From the NCBI RefSeq assembly GCF_014646155.1, contig NZ_BMMX01000015.1:62001-126000 (forward strand): a stretch of 64,000 nucleotides of DNA. Direction: 5' to 3'. The notes beneath the pieces are model-generated. The model was not told where the DNA came from and did no database searches. It saw only the letters and a program-made list of their open reading frames with translations. This DNA is from Mangrovihabitans endophyticus (GTDB lineage: Bacteria > Actinomycetota > Actinomycetes > Mycobacteriales > Micromonosporaceae). The position numbers and the translations under genes are program-made. Below, one piece after another: positions 41,217 to 50,725 of this stretch (position 1 is its first letter; the number at the start of each line of letters is the position of its first letter).

Positions 41217-43210
41217 CGGCCACCGGCCCCGCTCAGCGCCGCCGTCGCACCGGCCGGGCGGACCGGACCGGCACGGTGTGCGGCGACGGCGGCGTGCAGG
41301 AAGGCACCGCCGACGAGGACCGCCATGAGCAGCTCACCCGGCGTGGCCAGGCCCAGCATGGCAAAGATCAGGAGCACGACGACACGGCCCTCCCAGCCGA
41401 AAACCGAGCCGCGACCATCGGCCGCGGGCGCGCTCTTCTCCATCCGCGCCGTCACATCGTAGTGGCGCAGGGCCAACGTGAAGAGGAGGAGGAACGTCAC
41501 CGGCGGCGGCACCGCGGCGACCAGCGCAACGGCCACCACGAGCAGGTACTCCGCCGCGCGCAGGGCGGCCGGTACCAGCCAGTCCAGCGGACCGTCGTGC
41601 CGAACGCCTGCCGACAGGCCCGCGGCCAGCGTGAGCAGCCCGACGACGAGCAACGGCCAGCCCGCGACGCCCGGCAGCACCAGCGGCACGGTGACGTCTC
41701 CGGAGATCCAGATACCCCATGCTTCGCCGTGCTCCAGCGCGCCGGCGAGCAGGGCGACCACCAGCGCGAGGGCGGCCACGGCGGCGAACGCGGACAGCAG
41801 CAGCGGTCGTGGCAGCCGAGCGCGGCTCGTCAGGCGTCGCGTCGCAAGCCCGTCGTCCCGGTGCCGCGCCGTGTCGACCGTGTGCAGCACACCGACGCGC
41901 ATCGACATCGACCGCAGCGAGCGCAGGGCCAGCGTGTATGCCGCCGCGAGCAGCCCGCAGACCACCACCGCGGCCAGCGCCACCCGCCCGTCGAACAACG
42001 CGGCCAGCACGGCCAGCAGCGCCCAGCGTTCCCCGATGGGGAACACCACGATCCGCTTCAGCCAGTACGCCGCCGAGCCGCTGTCCGACTGCACGCGGTT
42101 GGACGCGGCGGTGAGCCGGGCGCCGACGCCGCCCGCCGCGGCGGTCGCGGGCTTCGCCCGGGTGGCCGCCTCGTCGTGCAGGGCGCCGTACCACGCGTCG
42201 GTCATGTGGCGCACGGTCTGCAGCAGCATCGCGGTGATGGCCAGCGGCCACGCGTACGGCAGCCCGATCCGTTCCGCGCCCGCCGCCAAGCCGGCGTAGA
42301 CCGCGTACTCCTTGGCCCGGTCGGCCATGGTGTCCAGCCATCCGCCGAAGGCGTCGAAGCGGCGGCTGTACCGGGCCAGTTGCCCGTCCACGCAGTCCAG
42401 CACGAAACCGAGGTAGAGCAGGATCGCGCCGAGGATCATCGCCGGCCGGGACGCCTGCCAGAACGCCGCCGCCGCGGCCACGGCGAACCCGATGGAGACC
42501 ACGGTGACCTGGCTCGGGGACAGACCCCACCGGGCACACCATTTGGTCACGTGTGGCGACCAGCTACTCACCGCGTACGTGGTGAAGAAGTCGTCCTTCT
42601 CCTTGACCGCCAGGCGCAGCCGCGCGGCGTCCTCGTCCACCGTCGCCACCACCGCCCGCGCCGCCGCCAACTCGCCGGGCGCATGCACCCGCTCGGCATG
42701 CAGCAGGCGCACGCGGCTGGCGACCGGGCTCACGCCGGCGTCGAGCAGCGCCGCCAGCACCGCATCCGGGGTGTCCGGAGGGCCGGGGGCGGCGGCCGGC
42801 ATCCGCTCCAACACCGCGAGGTCACCGGGGGCCACGCACAACGCACCGGCGAACCGGGCGCCGGCACCGGCCGACCCGGACACCAGCAGACCACGGTCCT
42901 CCCGCAGCCCACCATCCGGATCGGCGACCACCAGGGCGGCCGTGCGACCGGACGGCTCGGTGGCCAGCGTCCGCACCAGGCTGGGATGGGCCACCAGGTT
43001 GTCGGCGCAGATCAACAGGGACTCGCCCGTCTCGCGGGCCCGCCGGGCGACGTCGCTCATGAGGGCTGCCGTGTCGCCGTCGCCGCGATCCCGTTCGACC
43101 GTGGTGGCGCCTGCGGCGCGCAACGCGGCGGTGAGATCGTCGGCAAGCCCGGCGGCGTCGGTCCGATCGAGGGCGTTCCCGGTGCTGGCGCAGAGGACGG
43201 CCAGACTCAC
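41213..43210 (-). CDS. CDP-alcohol phosphotransferase with degenerate nucleotidyltransferase-like N-terminus
   Basis: 665 residues. The complete CDP-OH-P motif DxxDGxxAR(x8)Gx3Dx3D lies at 272-297 (DCVDG, then LDTMAD), in a membrane domain of several helices. The N-terminal 200 residues (LLICADNLVAHPSLV, AALVVADPDGG) resemble a sugar or inositol phosphate cytidylyltransferase fold but lack its glycine-rich NTP loop. The layout recalls bifunctional IPCT/DIPPS enzymes of inositol phosphodiester synthesis. Coupled by ATGA to the GT2-TagF gene, so it probably supplies a phospho-alcohol-linked lipid or polymer unit. Confidence 0.85.
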   Translation of the reverse strand: MSLAVLCASTGNALDRTDAAGLADDLTAALRAAGATTVERDRGDGDTAALMSDVARRARETGESLLICADNLVAHPSLVRTLATEPSGRTAALVVADPDGGLREDRGLLVSGSAGAGARFAGALCVAPGDLAVLERMPAAAPGPPDTPDAVLAALLDAGVSPVASRVRLLHAERVHAPGELAAARAVVATVDEDAARLRLAVKEKDDFFTTYAVSSWSPHVTKWCARWGLSPSQVTVVSIGFAVAAAAAFWQASRPAMILGAILLYLGFVLDCVDGQLARYSRRFDAFGGWLDTMADRAKEYAVYAGLAAGAERIGLPYAWPLAITAMLLQTVRHMTDAWYGALHDEAATRAKPATAAAGGVGARLTAASNRVQSDSGSAAYWLKRIVVFPIGERWALLAVLAALFDGRVALAAVVVCGLLAAAYTLALRSLRSMSMRVGVLHTVDTARHRDDGLATRRLTSRARLPRPLLLSAFAAVAALALVVALLAGALEHGEAWGIWISGDVTVPLVLPGVAGWPLLVVGLLTLAAGLSAGVRHDGPLDWLVPAALRAAEYLLVVAVALVAAVPPPVTFLLLFTLALRHYDVTARMEKSAPAADGRGSVFGWEGRVVVLLIFAMLGLATPGELLMAVLVGGAFLHAAVAAHRAGPVRPAGATAALSGAGGR

Positions 43211-43352
43211 CGGAGCATCACCGCTTGCCTCCTCGTCACCGCCGGCATGGTGATCCGGCGGAAGCTAGGGCACCAAGTCGGGCACAGGTTAACAGCGCGC
43301 CGTGTGCGGGTATCGGTCCCCCTCACAGGCCCCGAACAAGGAGTTGACCGAC

Positions 43353-43532
43353 GTGAATCACCTGTCCCGCCCGCGCAACGACCGCTGGATCGCCGGAGTC
43401 TGCTCCGGCCTGGGCCGGCGGTTCGGCCTGGCGCCCAACATCGTGCGCCTGCTCTTCGTGTTGTCGTGCCTGCTCCCCGGCCCCCAGGTGGTGATCTACC
43501 TGGTGCTGTGGCTGATCATGCCCAACGAGTGA
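43353..43532 (+). CDS. PspC-domain membrane protein
   Basis: 59 residues from GTG 43353, with AAGGAG upstream. It is the PspC domain alone: LSRPRNDRWIAGVCSGLGRRF followed by one or two hydrophobic segments ending in LVLWLIMPNE. PspC proteins take part in envelope-stress sensing. It is divergent from the CDP-alcohol transferase gene. Confidence 0.88.
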   Translation: MNHLSRPRNDRWIAGVCSGLGRRFGLAPNIVRLLFVLSCLLPGPQVVIYLVLWLIMPNE

Positions 43533-43562
43533 ACTTTCCACGTGGCGAAGCCGGTTCGGTGA

Positions 43563-44342
43563 TCATGGATTGCCGAAGGTGACGGTGACCGAGGTGTAGC
43601 CGAGGCGGGCCAGGAGACTCTCCAGCATCTTCTGGGTGTTCTCCCTGGCCCGGGCGTCCAGCCCGCTGCTCCGCGCCGCCTCGGTGATCCGCTTCTGTGC
43701 CTCCTGATAGACCCGCTGCTGCTGGTTCGGATCGTCGCGGAACGCGTCACCGATGCGGTTGAGCAGGCCCCGCTCCTCTGCCACCACATAGCTCTTGCTC
43801 ATGTCCAGCGACGCCTGGCTCAGCTCGGGTGCGGGCAGCTCGATCCGCACGGTCTTCTTCTCCTCGTCCACCACGAGCGCGCCGTCGGTCAGCGACCCGA
43901 AGTCGACGTAGGCCTCGACGGTGCCCGAGCCGACGAACAGGGTCCGCTGGTTCAGCAGGAAGTCCGGCACGTTCTCCTTGTTCTGCTGGAGATCGACGAT
44001 GACCTGGAAGGTGCCGTCGGCCGCGACGTAGCGACTCAGGTCGCGCATCGACTGCAGCAGCACCGGCTGGCTGCGGTCGGTCTCCTTGTCGGCGAACGGG
44101 TTGTCGAAGGACGGCAGCACGTTCGTCGCGCGCAGACCCAGACAGACGGCCACCATCAGGGCGAACACCACGCCGAAGAAGATCAGCACCCGCGCCAGCA
44201 CGCTGGTGCGACGCGGCGCCTCGGCGGCCGGTGTGTCGTCGGTCGCCTCGGGCACGGCAGGGTATTGCCTGGTCGGCTCGTCGGCGGCGTCCGTGTCCAG
44301 GGCGTCCCGGTCCGTTGATTCCGTGTCCGGTGAGTGGGCCAT
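43563..44342 (-). CDS. DUF4230 membrane-anchored protein
   Basis: 259 residues. Acidic, disordered N-terminus of about 45 residues, one transmembrane helix (about 48-70), then an extracellular DUF4230 domain (SMRDLSRYVAADGTFQVIVD; KTVRIELPAPELS) with a helical C-terminal part. Biochemical function is unknown. It lies 39 bp downstream of the acyl-CoA dehydrogenase gene on the same strand and may be cotranscribed. Confidence 0.85.
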   Translation of the reverse strand: MAHSPDTESTDRDALDTDAADEPTRQYPAVPEATDDTPAAEAPRRTSVLARVLIFFGVVFALMVAVCLGLRATNVLPSFDNPFADKETDRSQPVLLQSMRDLSRYVAADGTFQVIVDLQQNKENVPDFLLNQRTLFVGSGTVEAYVDFGSLTDGALVVDEEKKTVRIELPAPELSQASLDMSKSYVVAEERGLLNRIGDAFRDDPNQQQRVYQEAQKRITEAARSSGLDARARENTQKMLESLLARLGYTSVTVTFGNP

Positions 44343-44381
44343 GGTTCCACGGTACGGAAGGGGTGCGACACTCGCGACCGC

Positions 44382-45548
44382 TCAGCCTCCGAACGCGTCG
44401 ATGCCGGTCAGTTTCTGACCCAGCACGAGCTGGTGGATCTCCGACGTTCCCTCGTACGTGAGCACGCTCTCCAGGTTGTTGGCGTGCCGCATCACCGGGT
44501 ATTCGCCGCTGATGCCGTTCGCGCCGAGAATCGTCCGGCACTGCCGGGCGATCGCCAGTGCCTCCCGCACGTTGTTCAGCTTGCCGGCGCTGACCTGCTC
44601 GGGGCGCAGCCCCACGGCGTCGTGCCGACGACCCAGGTGCATCGCCAACAGATAGCCTTTCTGCAGCTCAAGAGCCATGTCGGCGAGCTTCGCCTGGGTG
44701 AGCTGGAACCCGGCCAGCGGCCGCCCGAACTGCTCCCGGCTGGTGGCGTAGTCGATCGCGGTGTGCAGGCACTCCCGGGCCGCGCCCAGCGCGCCCCAGA
44801 CGATGCCGAATCGCGCCTCGGTCAGGCATGACAACGGCGCCTTCAGCCCGCGCGCCTCGGTCAGCCGGGCGTCATCACCCAGCCGCACGCCGTCCAGCAC
44901 GATCTCGCCGGTGGACGACGCGCGCAAGGACATCTTCTGCTTGATCTCGCGGGCGCTGAAGCCCGGCGTGGACGTGGGCACCGCGAACCCGGTGACGCCC
45001 TCGTCGGTGCGCGCCCAGATCACCGCGACGTCCGCCGCCGGCGCGTTGGTGATCCACAGCTTGCCACCGTCGAGCACCCAGTCATCGCCGTCGCGACGGG
45101 CACGGGTGGCCATGTGCGCCGGGTCCGAACCATGGTCCGGCTCGGTCAGGCCGAAGCAGCCGATCAGTTCACCGGTGGCCATGCCGGGCAGCCAGCGCTG
45201 TTTCTGCTCCTCGGTGCCGAATCGCCAGATCGCGTACATGGCCAGCGAGCCCTGCACGCTGACCAGCGATCGCACACCCGAGTCGGCCGCTTCCAACTCC
45301 ATGCAGGCCAGGCCGTACGAGACCGCCGAGGCACCCGCGCAGCCGTAGCCGGTGAGGTGCATGCCGAGCAGGCCGAGCTTGCCGAACTCGACGGCGAGAT
45401 CGCGCACCGGCACCTCGCCGCGCTCGTACCACCCGGCGACGTGCGGCCGCACCCGGTCGTCGGCCACCCGCCGGACCACCTCGCGGATGTCCCGTTCCTC
45501 GTCGGAGAGCAGCTCGTCCAGGTCGAGCAGGTCAAGGGGAGCGGTCAT
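44382..45548 (-). CDS. acyl-CoA dehydrogenase, glutaryl-CoA dehydrogenase-like
   Basis: 388 residues from the ATG overlapping the preceding gene's stop. Acyl-CoA dehydrogenase domains in order, with FGLTEPDHGSDPA, WITNAP and the C-terminal catalytic E366 in TYEGTSEIH, the position and context used by glutaryl-CoA and isovaleryl-CoA groups. The overall sequence (SVQGSLAMYAIWRFG; CRTILGANGISGEYP) is most like glutaryl-CoA dehydrogenases of lysine/tryptophan breakdown. FAD-dependent, cytoplasmic. Confidence 0.88.
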   Translation of the reverse strand: MTAPLDLLDLDELLSDEERDIREVVRRVADDRVRPHVAGWYERGEVPVRDLAVEFGKLGLLGMHLTGYGCAGASAVSYGLACMELEAADSGVRSLVSVQGSLAMYAIWRFGTEEQKQRWLPGMATGELIGCFGLTEPDHGSDPAHMATRARRDGDDWVLDGGKLWITNAPAADVAVIWARTDEGVTGFAVPTSTPGFSAREIKQKMSLRASSTGEIVLDGVRLGDDARLTEARGLKAPLSCLTEARFGIVWGALGAARECLHTAIDYATSREQFGRPLAGFQLTQAKLADMALELQKGYLLAMHLGRRHDAVGLRPEQVSAGKLNNVREALAIARQCRTILGANGISGEYPVMRHANNLESVLTYEGTSEIHQLVLGQKLTGIDAFGG

Positions 45549-45841
45549 CCGGTCACCACCAGGACTCGGGCGTGGATCTGGTTGCGCTGTTGCAGGGCGG
45601 CGCGCAGCGCGCGGTGCAGGCCGTCCTCCAGATAGAGCGCGCCCTGATATTCCACGACGTGCGGGAACAGGTCTCCGTAGAAGGTGGAGTCCTCGGCCAG
45701 AAGCTTGTCGAGCGCGAGCTCCCGCTTGGTGGTGATCAGATCGGCCAAGCGGATCGGGCGCGGTGGGATCTCCGCCCACATCTTCAGGGTGGTGTGGTGC
45801 TCGGGGTATGGCGCTCCGTCCCGGACCGCTTTGAAGATCAC
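45545..45841 (-). CDS. small conserved protein, ParB-like DGLHR motif
   Basis: 98 residues, GTG start; the stop overlaps the dehydrogenase start (ATGA). The sequence (LLAEDSTFYGDLFPHVV, then LYLEDGLHRALRAALQQ) is a pattern I recognise from many actinobacteria, where it is sometimes labelled VapB-type antitoxin. No toxin gene is next to it, so that label is doubtful. The DGLHR stretch resembles the DGHHR of ParB/sulfiredoxin folds. Function unknown. Confidence 0.75.
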   Translation of the reverse strand: MIFKAVRDGAPYPEHHTTLKMWAEIPPRPIRLADLITTKRELALDKLLAEDSTFYGDLFPHVVEYQGALYLEDGLHRALRAALQQRNQIHARVLVVTG

Positions 45842-45871
45842 GCCGATGCGCCCCTTTCCATCCCGCTCCCG

Positions 45872-46501
45872 TTACCCGCTCCACCGGCCATGATGCACCA
45901 CTTCGTCTATCGGGCGGCGGCCACGGCTCAGTGACGGTGACCTCTTGTCTGGTGCACGGTAGCCGACCGTGAGCGCACCGATCGGGGAGAACTCCTCCGG
46001 AACCCCGAACGCGGCCTTGAACGCGCCGATCGCGGTCGCCGGCAGGCCGAAGAAGCACGAGCCGAGGCCACGGTCGACGGCGGTCAGGTGCATCAGCAAC
46101 GCGGCGAAGCCGGTGTCGATGTCCCAGTACGGCACCGGCCACCGCGCCTCGTCCCGATCCGTCCAGCCCTTGTCCGGTTCCGCGTACCGGCCCAGATAGG
46201 CCGACTTGTTGGACAACGCGACGATGATCAGCGGAGCGGTCCGCATCCGCTGCAACCAGCCGCCTCGCCACTCCCGATCGGCCGCGGCATCGCCGCGATC
46301 GGCCTCGGTCGTCACCGACCAGTAACGCTCCCGGTCCGCCCGGTCCGTCAGCACCAGGAAGGCCCATCCCTGGGCGAATCCGGCGGACGGGGCGCGCTGG
46401 GCGTGCGCCAGGATCGTCCGTACGATCTCCGTCGGCACCGGCCGGTCCGGATCGTAGCTACGCACCATCCGACGGCGGCGCACCACCTCGTCGAACTCCA
46501 T
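45872..46501 (-). CDS. nitroreductase-family FMN oxidoreductase
   Basis: 209 residues. Nitroreductase fold signatures: N-terminal VVRRRRMVRSYDPDRPVP, the FMN-phosphate contact region RAPSAGFAQGWAFLVL, and GLGSCFFGLPA near the C-terminal half. Substrate unknown. It sits in a run of minus-strand genes with gaps of 13-30 bp and may belong to one long operon from pdxH to the dehydrogenase. Confidence 0.85.
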   Translation of the reverse strand: MEFDEVVRRRRMVRSYDPDRPVPTEIVRTILAHAQRAPSAGFAQGWAFLVLTDRADRERYWSVTTEADRGDAAADREWRGGWLQRMRTAPLIIVALSNKSAYLGRYAEPDKGWTDRDEARWPVPYWDIDTGFAALLMHLTAVDRGLGSCFFGLPATAIGAFKAAFGVPEEFSPIGALTVGYRAPDKRSPSLSRGRRPIDEVVHHGRWSG

Positions 46502-46514
46502 CAGCGCCGGTCTT

Positions 46515-47435
46515 TCACGGCCGCACGCCCCAGGAGGCGCTCCACGTCTGCCCGGGTACCAGAACGATCAGGTCGCGACCGGAGCGAAACGCGTCCGGCG
46601 GGCAGGTCATCGGCTCGATGGCCACCGACCGCCGGTGTCGCTCACCGCGCAGCGTGTCCCCGGTGAAGACCTGCCACCACTTGAAGTTCTGGTCGCCCCA
46701 GACGGTGACGCCGGTCTGGCCGGCCGGGTCCGTGATGGTGACCGTGGTGATGCCGTCGGCGTCGTGCTCCACATCGCCGAACGTGGTGTCCAGGACCGCC
46801 TCGCCGATGCGGCGCGGCTCGGTGAAGTCGTACTCCGTGCCGGTCACCTTGACCGCGCCGATCGGCAGCAGGCGGGCGTCCGCCAGGATCCTGCTGCGGC
46901 CGGGCACCCGCAGCAGGATGTCGTCCACCGCCACGCCGGGGAGCTGGAGGTAGGGGTGGACCGAATAACCCCAGGGCGCGTTCGCGTCCCCGGTGTTGGT
47001 GACCTCCTGGTCGCAGCGCAGCCCGCCGGGGCCGACGCTCCACCGCGTGCGCAGCGTCAGCGGCCACGGGTAGCCCACCTGCGCGGGCAGGTCGAACTCC
47101 AGCGTGACGGCGTCGTCCGCGCGCTCCGCCAGCCGCCAGCGCGACCAGTTCGTCAGGCCGTGCAGCGCGTTGTGCCGCTCGGGCTCGGTCAGCGCGAGCT
47201 GGTAGGGATGCCCCTCAAACGTGTATTGCCCGTCCCGGATCCGGTTGGGCCACGGAGCCAGGATCTGCCCGGCCGAGGCGGGCGACAGCTCGTCGGCCGC
47301 GAACCCGTCCAGGATCTCCCGGTCACCGGCGGCGTAGCTGCGCAGCACGCCGCCGACCTCCACCACCACGGCCCGATGCCCGTCGGCTTCGATGGCCCAT
47401 TGCATCCCGGACTTCGCGGGAACCACGCTCGTCAT
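46515..47435 (-). CDS. aldose 1-epimerase family protein
   Basis: 306 residues from the ATG reading MTSVVPAKSG. Galactose-mutarotase fold: APWPNRIRDGQY, HNALHGLTNW, and WGYSVHPYLQLPG contain the His residues used in catalysis and binding; a late Glu in SVAIEPMTCPPDA fits the general base. It interconverts alpha and beta anomers of a sugar. The open frame continues upstream inside the MFS gene but that part is not protein. Confidence 0.88.
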   Translation of the reverse strand: MTSVVPAKSGMQWAIEADGHRAVVVEVGGVLRSYAAGDREILDGFAADELSPASAGQILAPWPNRIRDGQYTFEGHPYQLALTEPERHNALHGLTNWSRWRLAERADDAVTLEFDLPAQVGYPWPLTLRTRWSVGPGGLRCDQEVTNTGDANAPWGYSVHPYLQLPGVAVDDILLRVPGRSRILADARLLPIGAVKVTGTEYDFTEPRRIGEAVLDTTFGDVEHDADGITTVTITDPAGQTGVTVWGDQNFKWWQVFTGDTLRGERHRRSVAIEPMTCPPDAFRSGRDLIVLVPGQTWSASWGVRP

Positions 47436-47446
47436 GGCCCCCGACC

Positions 47447-48760
47447 TTAGCCGGTGGCCGGCGGGTCGCCGGGCGGACGGTAGCGCAGCAGCGCGGGAAA
47501 GAGCAGTGCCAGGCCCACGGCCAGGCCGGCCGCGGCGAATCCACCGCCGACCCAGGACGCGGTCGGTCCGGTCAGGTCCGCGGTAGCGCCGGCTCGCAGG
47601 TCGCCCAGCCGGGGACCGCCGGCCACCACCACGGTGAACACGCCCTGCAGCCGGCCGCGCAACCGGTCCGGCGCGTACGTCTGCAGGATCGACTGCCGGT
47701 AGACCGCGCTGACCAGGTCCGCCGCGCCCCCGACGGCGAGCAGCAGCACCATCAGCCAGAGCTGCCGCGCGAAACCGGCGAAGCCGACCGCCACCCCCCA
47801 ACCGATCACCGCGACCACCAGGGCGACGCCCTGCCGCCGGATGCGCCCGATCCATCCCGAGGTGAGACCGCCGATCATGGAGCCGATGGCGATCGCGCTG
47901 AACAGCCAGCCGACCGCGGAGCCACCGCCGAACCGTTCCGCCGCCACTTCCGGGAACAACGCCCGCGGCATCGCCAGCACCATGGCGATGATGTCCACCG
48001 CGAAGGACAGCAGCAGCACCGGCTGGGTGGACAGGAAGCGCAGGCCGTCCGCGATCCCCCGGAGACCCGCGGTGGGGCGGGGTGCGGCGGTGTCGTGGTG
48101 CAGCGGCGGAATGGCCGGCAGTCGATATGTCGCCCAGAACGAGATGGTGAACAGGGCGGCGTCCACCGCGTACGCGACGGTGACGCCGGAGCCCTGGCCC
48201 CAGACGGAGAAGACCAGGCCGGCGGCGAGCGGGCCGAGCACCCCGCCGGCCGTGGTGGTCGTGTAGGCAAGCGTGTTGGCGGCGGGCACCAACCGCGTGG
48301 GCACGATCCGCGGGATGATCGCCTGGCGTGCCGGGGAGCTCACCGCGAAGCCCGCGGACTGCACCGCGGTCAGCGCCAGCAGCAGCGCCGGACTGCGCAC
48401 CCCGGCCACCGCCTGCACCAGCAGGCCGACGGTGGACAGCCAGGCCAGCGTCGAGCTGGCGAGCAGCAGACGACGCCGGTCCACGACGTCCGCGGCGGCG
48501 CCGCCCCACAGGCCGAAGATGAGCAGCGGCACCAGGCCGGCCACGCCGAGCAGGCCCACCCAGCCGGACGAGCGGGTGATGGCGAACATCTCCACCGGCA
48601 CCGCGACCGAGGTGAATTGGAAGCCGAAGAACGAGACGCCGTTGCCGATCCACATCCGCCGGTACGCGACCCCGCGCAACGGGCGGATGTCGATCATCCA
48701 GCCGCGCCGCGTAGTCGACTCGACCACGCGCTCGGTGGCCTCCACGGGCTCCTGACTCAC
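47447..48760 (-). CDS. MFS transporter (MFS_3-type exporter)
   Basis: 437 residues from a GTG that overlaps the pdxH stop (GTGA), chosen because of that coupling. About 12 transmembrane helices; [10 protein letters not shown] is the conserved loop 2-3 motif of drug/siderophore exporters. Substrate unknown. Confidence 0.82.
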   Translation of the reverse strand: MSQEPVEATERVVESTTRRGWMIDIRPLRGVAYRRMWIGNGVSFFGFQFTSVAVPVEMFAITRSSGWVGLLGVAGLVPLLIFGLWGGAAADVVDRRRLLLASSTLAWLSTVGLLVQAVAGVRSPALLLALTAVQSAGFAVSSPARQAIIPRIVPTRLVPAANTLAYTTTTAGGVLGPLAAGLVFSVWGQGSGVTVAYAVDAALFTISFWATYRLPAIPPLHHDTAAPRPTAGLRGIADGLRFLSTQPVLLLSFAVDIIAMVLAMPRALFPEVAAERFGGGSAVGWLFSAIAIGSMIGGLTSGWIGRIRRQGVALVVAVIGWGVAVGFAGFARQLWLMVLLLAVGGAADLVSAVYRQSILQTYAPDRLRGRLQGVFTVVVAGGPRLGDLRAGATADLTGPTASWVGGGFAAAGLAVGLALLFPALLRYRPPGDPPATG

Positions 48761-49401
48761 GGAGCGAGCCGCTCGACGACCCACTCCCCGTCGCCGCGCC
48801 GGTAGCGCAGCCGGTCGTGCAGGCGGCTCGCGCGTCCCTGCCAGAACTCCACCGCCTCGGGCACTACCCGCAACCCGCCCCAGTGCGGTGGAACCGGGAC
48901 GTCGGCGTCGGCGAAGCGTTGCTCGGCCGCCGCGAGGCCGTCCTCGACGGCGGCCCGGTCCGGCACCACCTGGGACTGCGGGCTGGCCCAGGCGCCGAGC
49001 TGCGACCCGCGCGGACGAGACGCGAAATAGACCTCGGTCTGCGCGCGCGACACCCTCTCCACGGTCCCCGTCACGATCACCTGACGCTGCATGGCGAACC
49101 AGGGGAACAGCAGGCTGGCAGACGGATTGGCGAGCGCCTCCCGGCCCTTGCGCGACTCGTAGTTGGTGAAGAACACGAACCCGTCGGCGTCGTACGCCTT
49201 GAGCAGCACGGTCCGCGTGGAGGGCCGCCCCGCCACGGTGGCCGTCGCCACCACCATCGCGTTCGGCTCCGGCAGCCCCGCCTGCCGCGCCTGCGCGAAC
49301 CAGGCGTCGAACTGGGTGATCGGATCGGCGGCGAGGTCGATCTCGCGCAGGCCCGCCCGCTCGGAGTACTCGCGCCGCATACCGGCCAGATCGGGACTCA
49401 C
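48757..49401 (-). CDS. pdxH: pyridoxamine 5'-phosphate oxidase
   Basis: 214 residues from GTG 49401 after GGAGAG. FMN-binding split barrel with [28 protein letters not shown], and the C-terminal [18 protein letters not shown], which match PdxH. It oxidises pyridoxine/pyridoxamine 5'-phosphate to PLP. The PLP users serC and a second aminotransferase lie close by on the other strand. Its stop overlaps the MFS start. Confidence 0.93.
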   Translation of the reverse strand: MSPDLAGMRREYSERAGLREIDLAADPITQFDAWFAQARQAGLPEPNAMVVATATVAGRPSTRTVLLKAYDADGFVFFTNYESRKGREALANPSASLLFPWFAMQRQVIVTGTVERVSRAQTEVYFASRPRGSQLGAWASPQSQVVPDRAAVEDGLAAAEQRFADADVPVPPHWGGLRVVPEAVEFWQGRASRLHDRLRYRRGDGEWVVERLAP

Positions 49402-49588
49402 GCGCTCTCCTGTCTCACACATCGAACGCAACGACCCTAAGTCGCCCCCGGCGAAGCGTCCGGTCGGTAAGGATGAGGTGTCGCGGAGAGCACATCCGAG
49501 GCGGCTCGCCGCGATATCGGCCGGCGGGCAAGATGAGACCCTTACGGCTTTCCATGTGCAAGGCCTTTTACCGCATAAAGGGGCGACC

Positions 49589-50689
49589 ATGTCCGACTTC
49601 AAGCCCGGGCTTGAAGGCGTCATCGCCTTCGAGACCGAGATCGCCGAACCCGACAAGGCCGGTGGTGCGCTGCGCTACCGAGGCGTGGACATCGAGGATT
49701 TGATCGGCCAGGTTTCCTTCGGGAACGTCTGGGCGCTGCTGGTGGACGGGCGCTTCGGCCCCGGTCTGCCACCGGCCGAGCCGTTCCCGGTCCCGGTGCA
49801 CTCCGGCGACATCCGCGTCGACGTGCAGTCGGCGGTCGCCATGCTGGCGCCCTACTGGGGCCTGTCCCAGCTTCTCGACATCTCCGACGAGCAGGTGCGC
49901 AGCGACTTGGCGCGGGTGTCGGTGACCGCGCTGTCCTTCGTCGCCCAGGCGGCCCGTGGCCTCGGCCTGCCGGCCGTGCCGCAGAAGGATATCGACAGGG
50001 CGCAGACCGTGGTCGAGCGTTTCATGAAGCGATGGCGCGGCGAACCCGATCCGCGGCACATCAAGGCGGTGGACGCCTACTTCATCTCCGCTGCCGAGCA
50101 CGGGATGAACGCGTCCACGTTCACCAGCCGGATCGTGGCGTCCACCGGCGCCGACGCGGCGGCCTGCATCTCGTCCGGCATCGGCGCGCTGTCCGGGCCG
50201 CTGCACGGTGGCGCACCGTCGCGCGTGCTGCACATGATCGAAGGAGTCGAGCGCAGCGGCGACGCCGAGGCGTACGTGAAGGGGGTGCTGGACCGCGGCG
50301 AACGGCTGATGGGCTTCGGGCATCGGGTCTACCGTGCCGAGGATCCGCGCGCCCGGGTGCTCCGGCGCACCGCGAAGGAACTGGGCGCGCCGCGCTTCGA
50401 GGTGGCCGAGGCGCTGGAACGCGCCGCGCTGGCCGAGTTGCACGCCCGTAAGCCGGACCGGGTGCTGGCCACCAACGTGGAGTTCTGGTCCGCGGTGGTG
50501 CTCGACTTCGCCGAGGTGCCGGCGCACATGTTCACCTCCATGTTCACCTGCGCGCGGGTGGCCGGCTGGAGTGCGCACATCCTGGAGCAGAAGAAATTGG
50601 GTCGCATCGTGCGGCCGTCGGCGCGTTATGTGGGACCTGCCCCACGCAAACCGCACGAGGTCGAGGGCTGGGAGCGGCTCGGCGCATAA
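49589..50689 (+). CDS. citrate synthase (type 2, actinobacterial)
   Basis: 366 residues from ATG 49589 (AAAGGGGCG upstream). Catalytic His206 in GPLHGGAP and His245 in GFGHRVYR are present. The third catalytic position, Asp in classical enzymes, reads Glu298 in TNVEFWSAV. The N-terminus is short, as in citrate synthase 2 or 2-methylcitrate synthase relatives. It condenses acetyl-CoA (or propionyl-CoA) with oxaloacetate. Divergent from pdxH, with a 187-bp gap. Confidence 0.9.
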   Translation: MSDFKPGLEGVIAFETEIAEPDKAGGALRYRGVDIEDLIGQVSFGNVWALLVDGRFGPGLPPAEPFPVPVHSGDIRVDVQSAVAMLAPYWGLSQLLDISDEQVRSDLARVSVTALSFVAQAARGLGLPAVPQKDIDRAQTVVERFMKRWRGEPDPRHIKAVDAYFISAAEHGMNASTFTSRIVASTGADAAACISSGIGALSGPLHGGAPSRVLHMIEGVERSGDAEAYVKGVLDRGERLMGFGHRVYRAEDPRARVLRRTAKELGAPRFEVAEALERAALAELHARKPDRVLATNVEFWSAVVLDFAEVPAHMFTSMFTCARVAGWSAHILEQKKLGRIVRPSARYVGPAPRKPHEVEGWERLGA

Positions 50690-50725
50690 TGCCTCTCAGG
50701 CCCTGGCACCGATGGAAGGACACGC

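Noticed and set aside
41276-43582. Plus-strand open frame of about 770 codons opposite the CDP-alcohol transferase
   Set aside because: Antisense shadow, His/Arg/Gln-rich, no domain; the minus-strand gene has a full CDP-OH-P motif.
45545-45841. Toxin-antitoxin module
   Set aside because: Only the antitoxin-like small protein is present; flanking genes are a nitroreductase and an acyl-CoA dehydrogenase.
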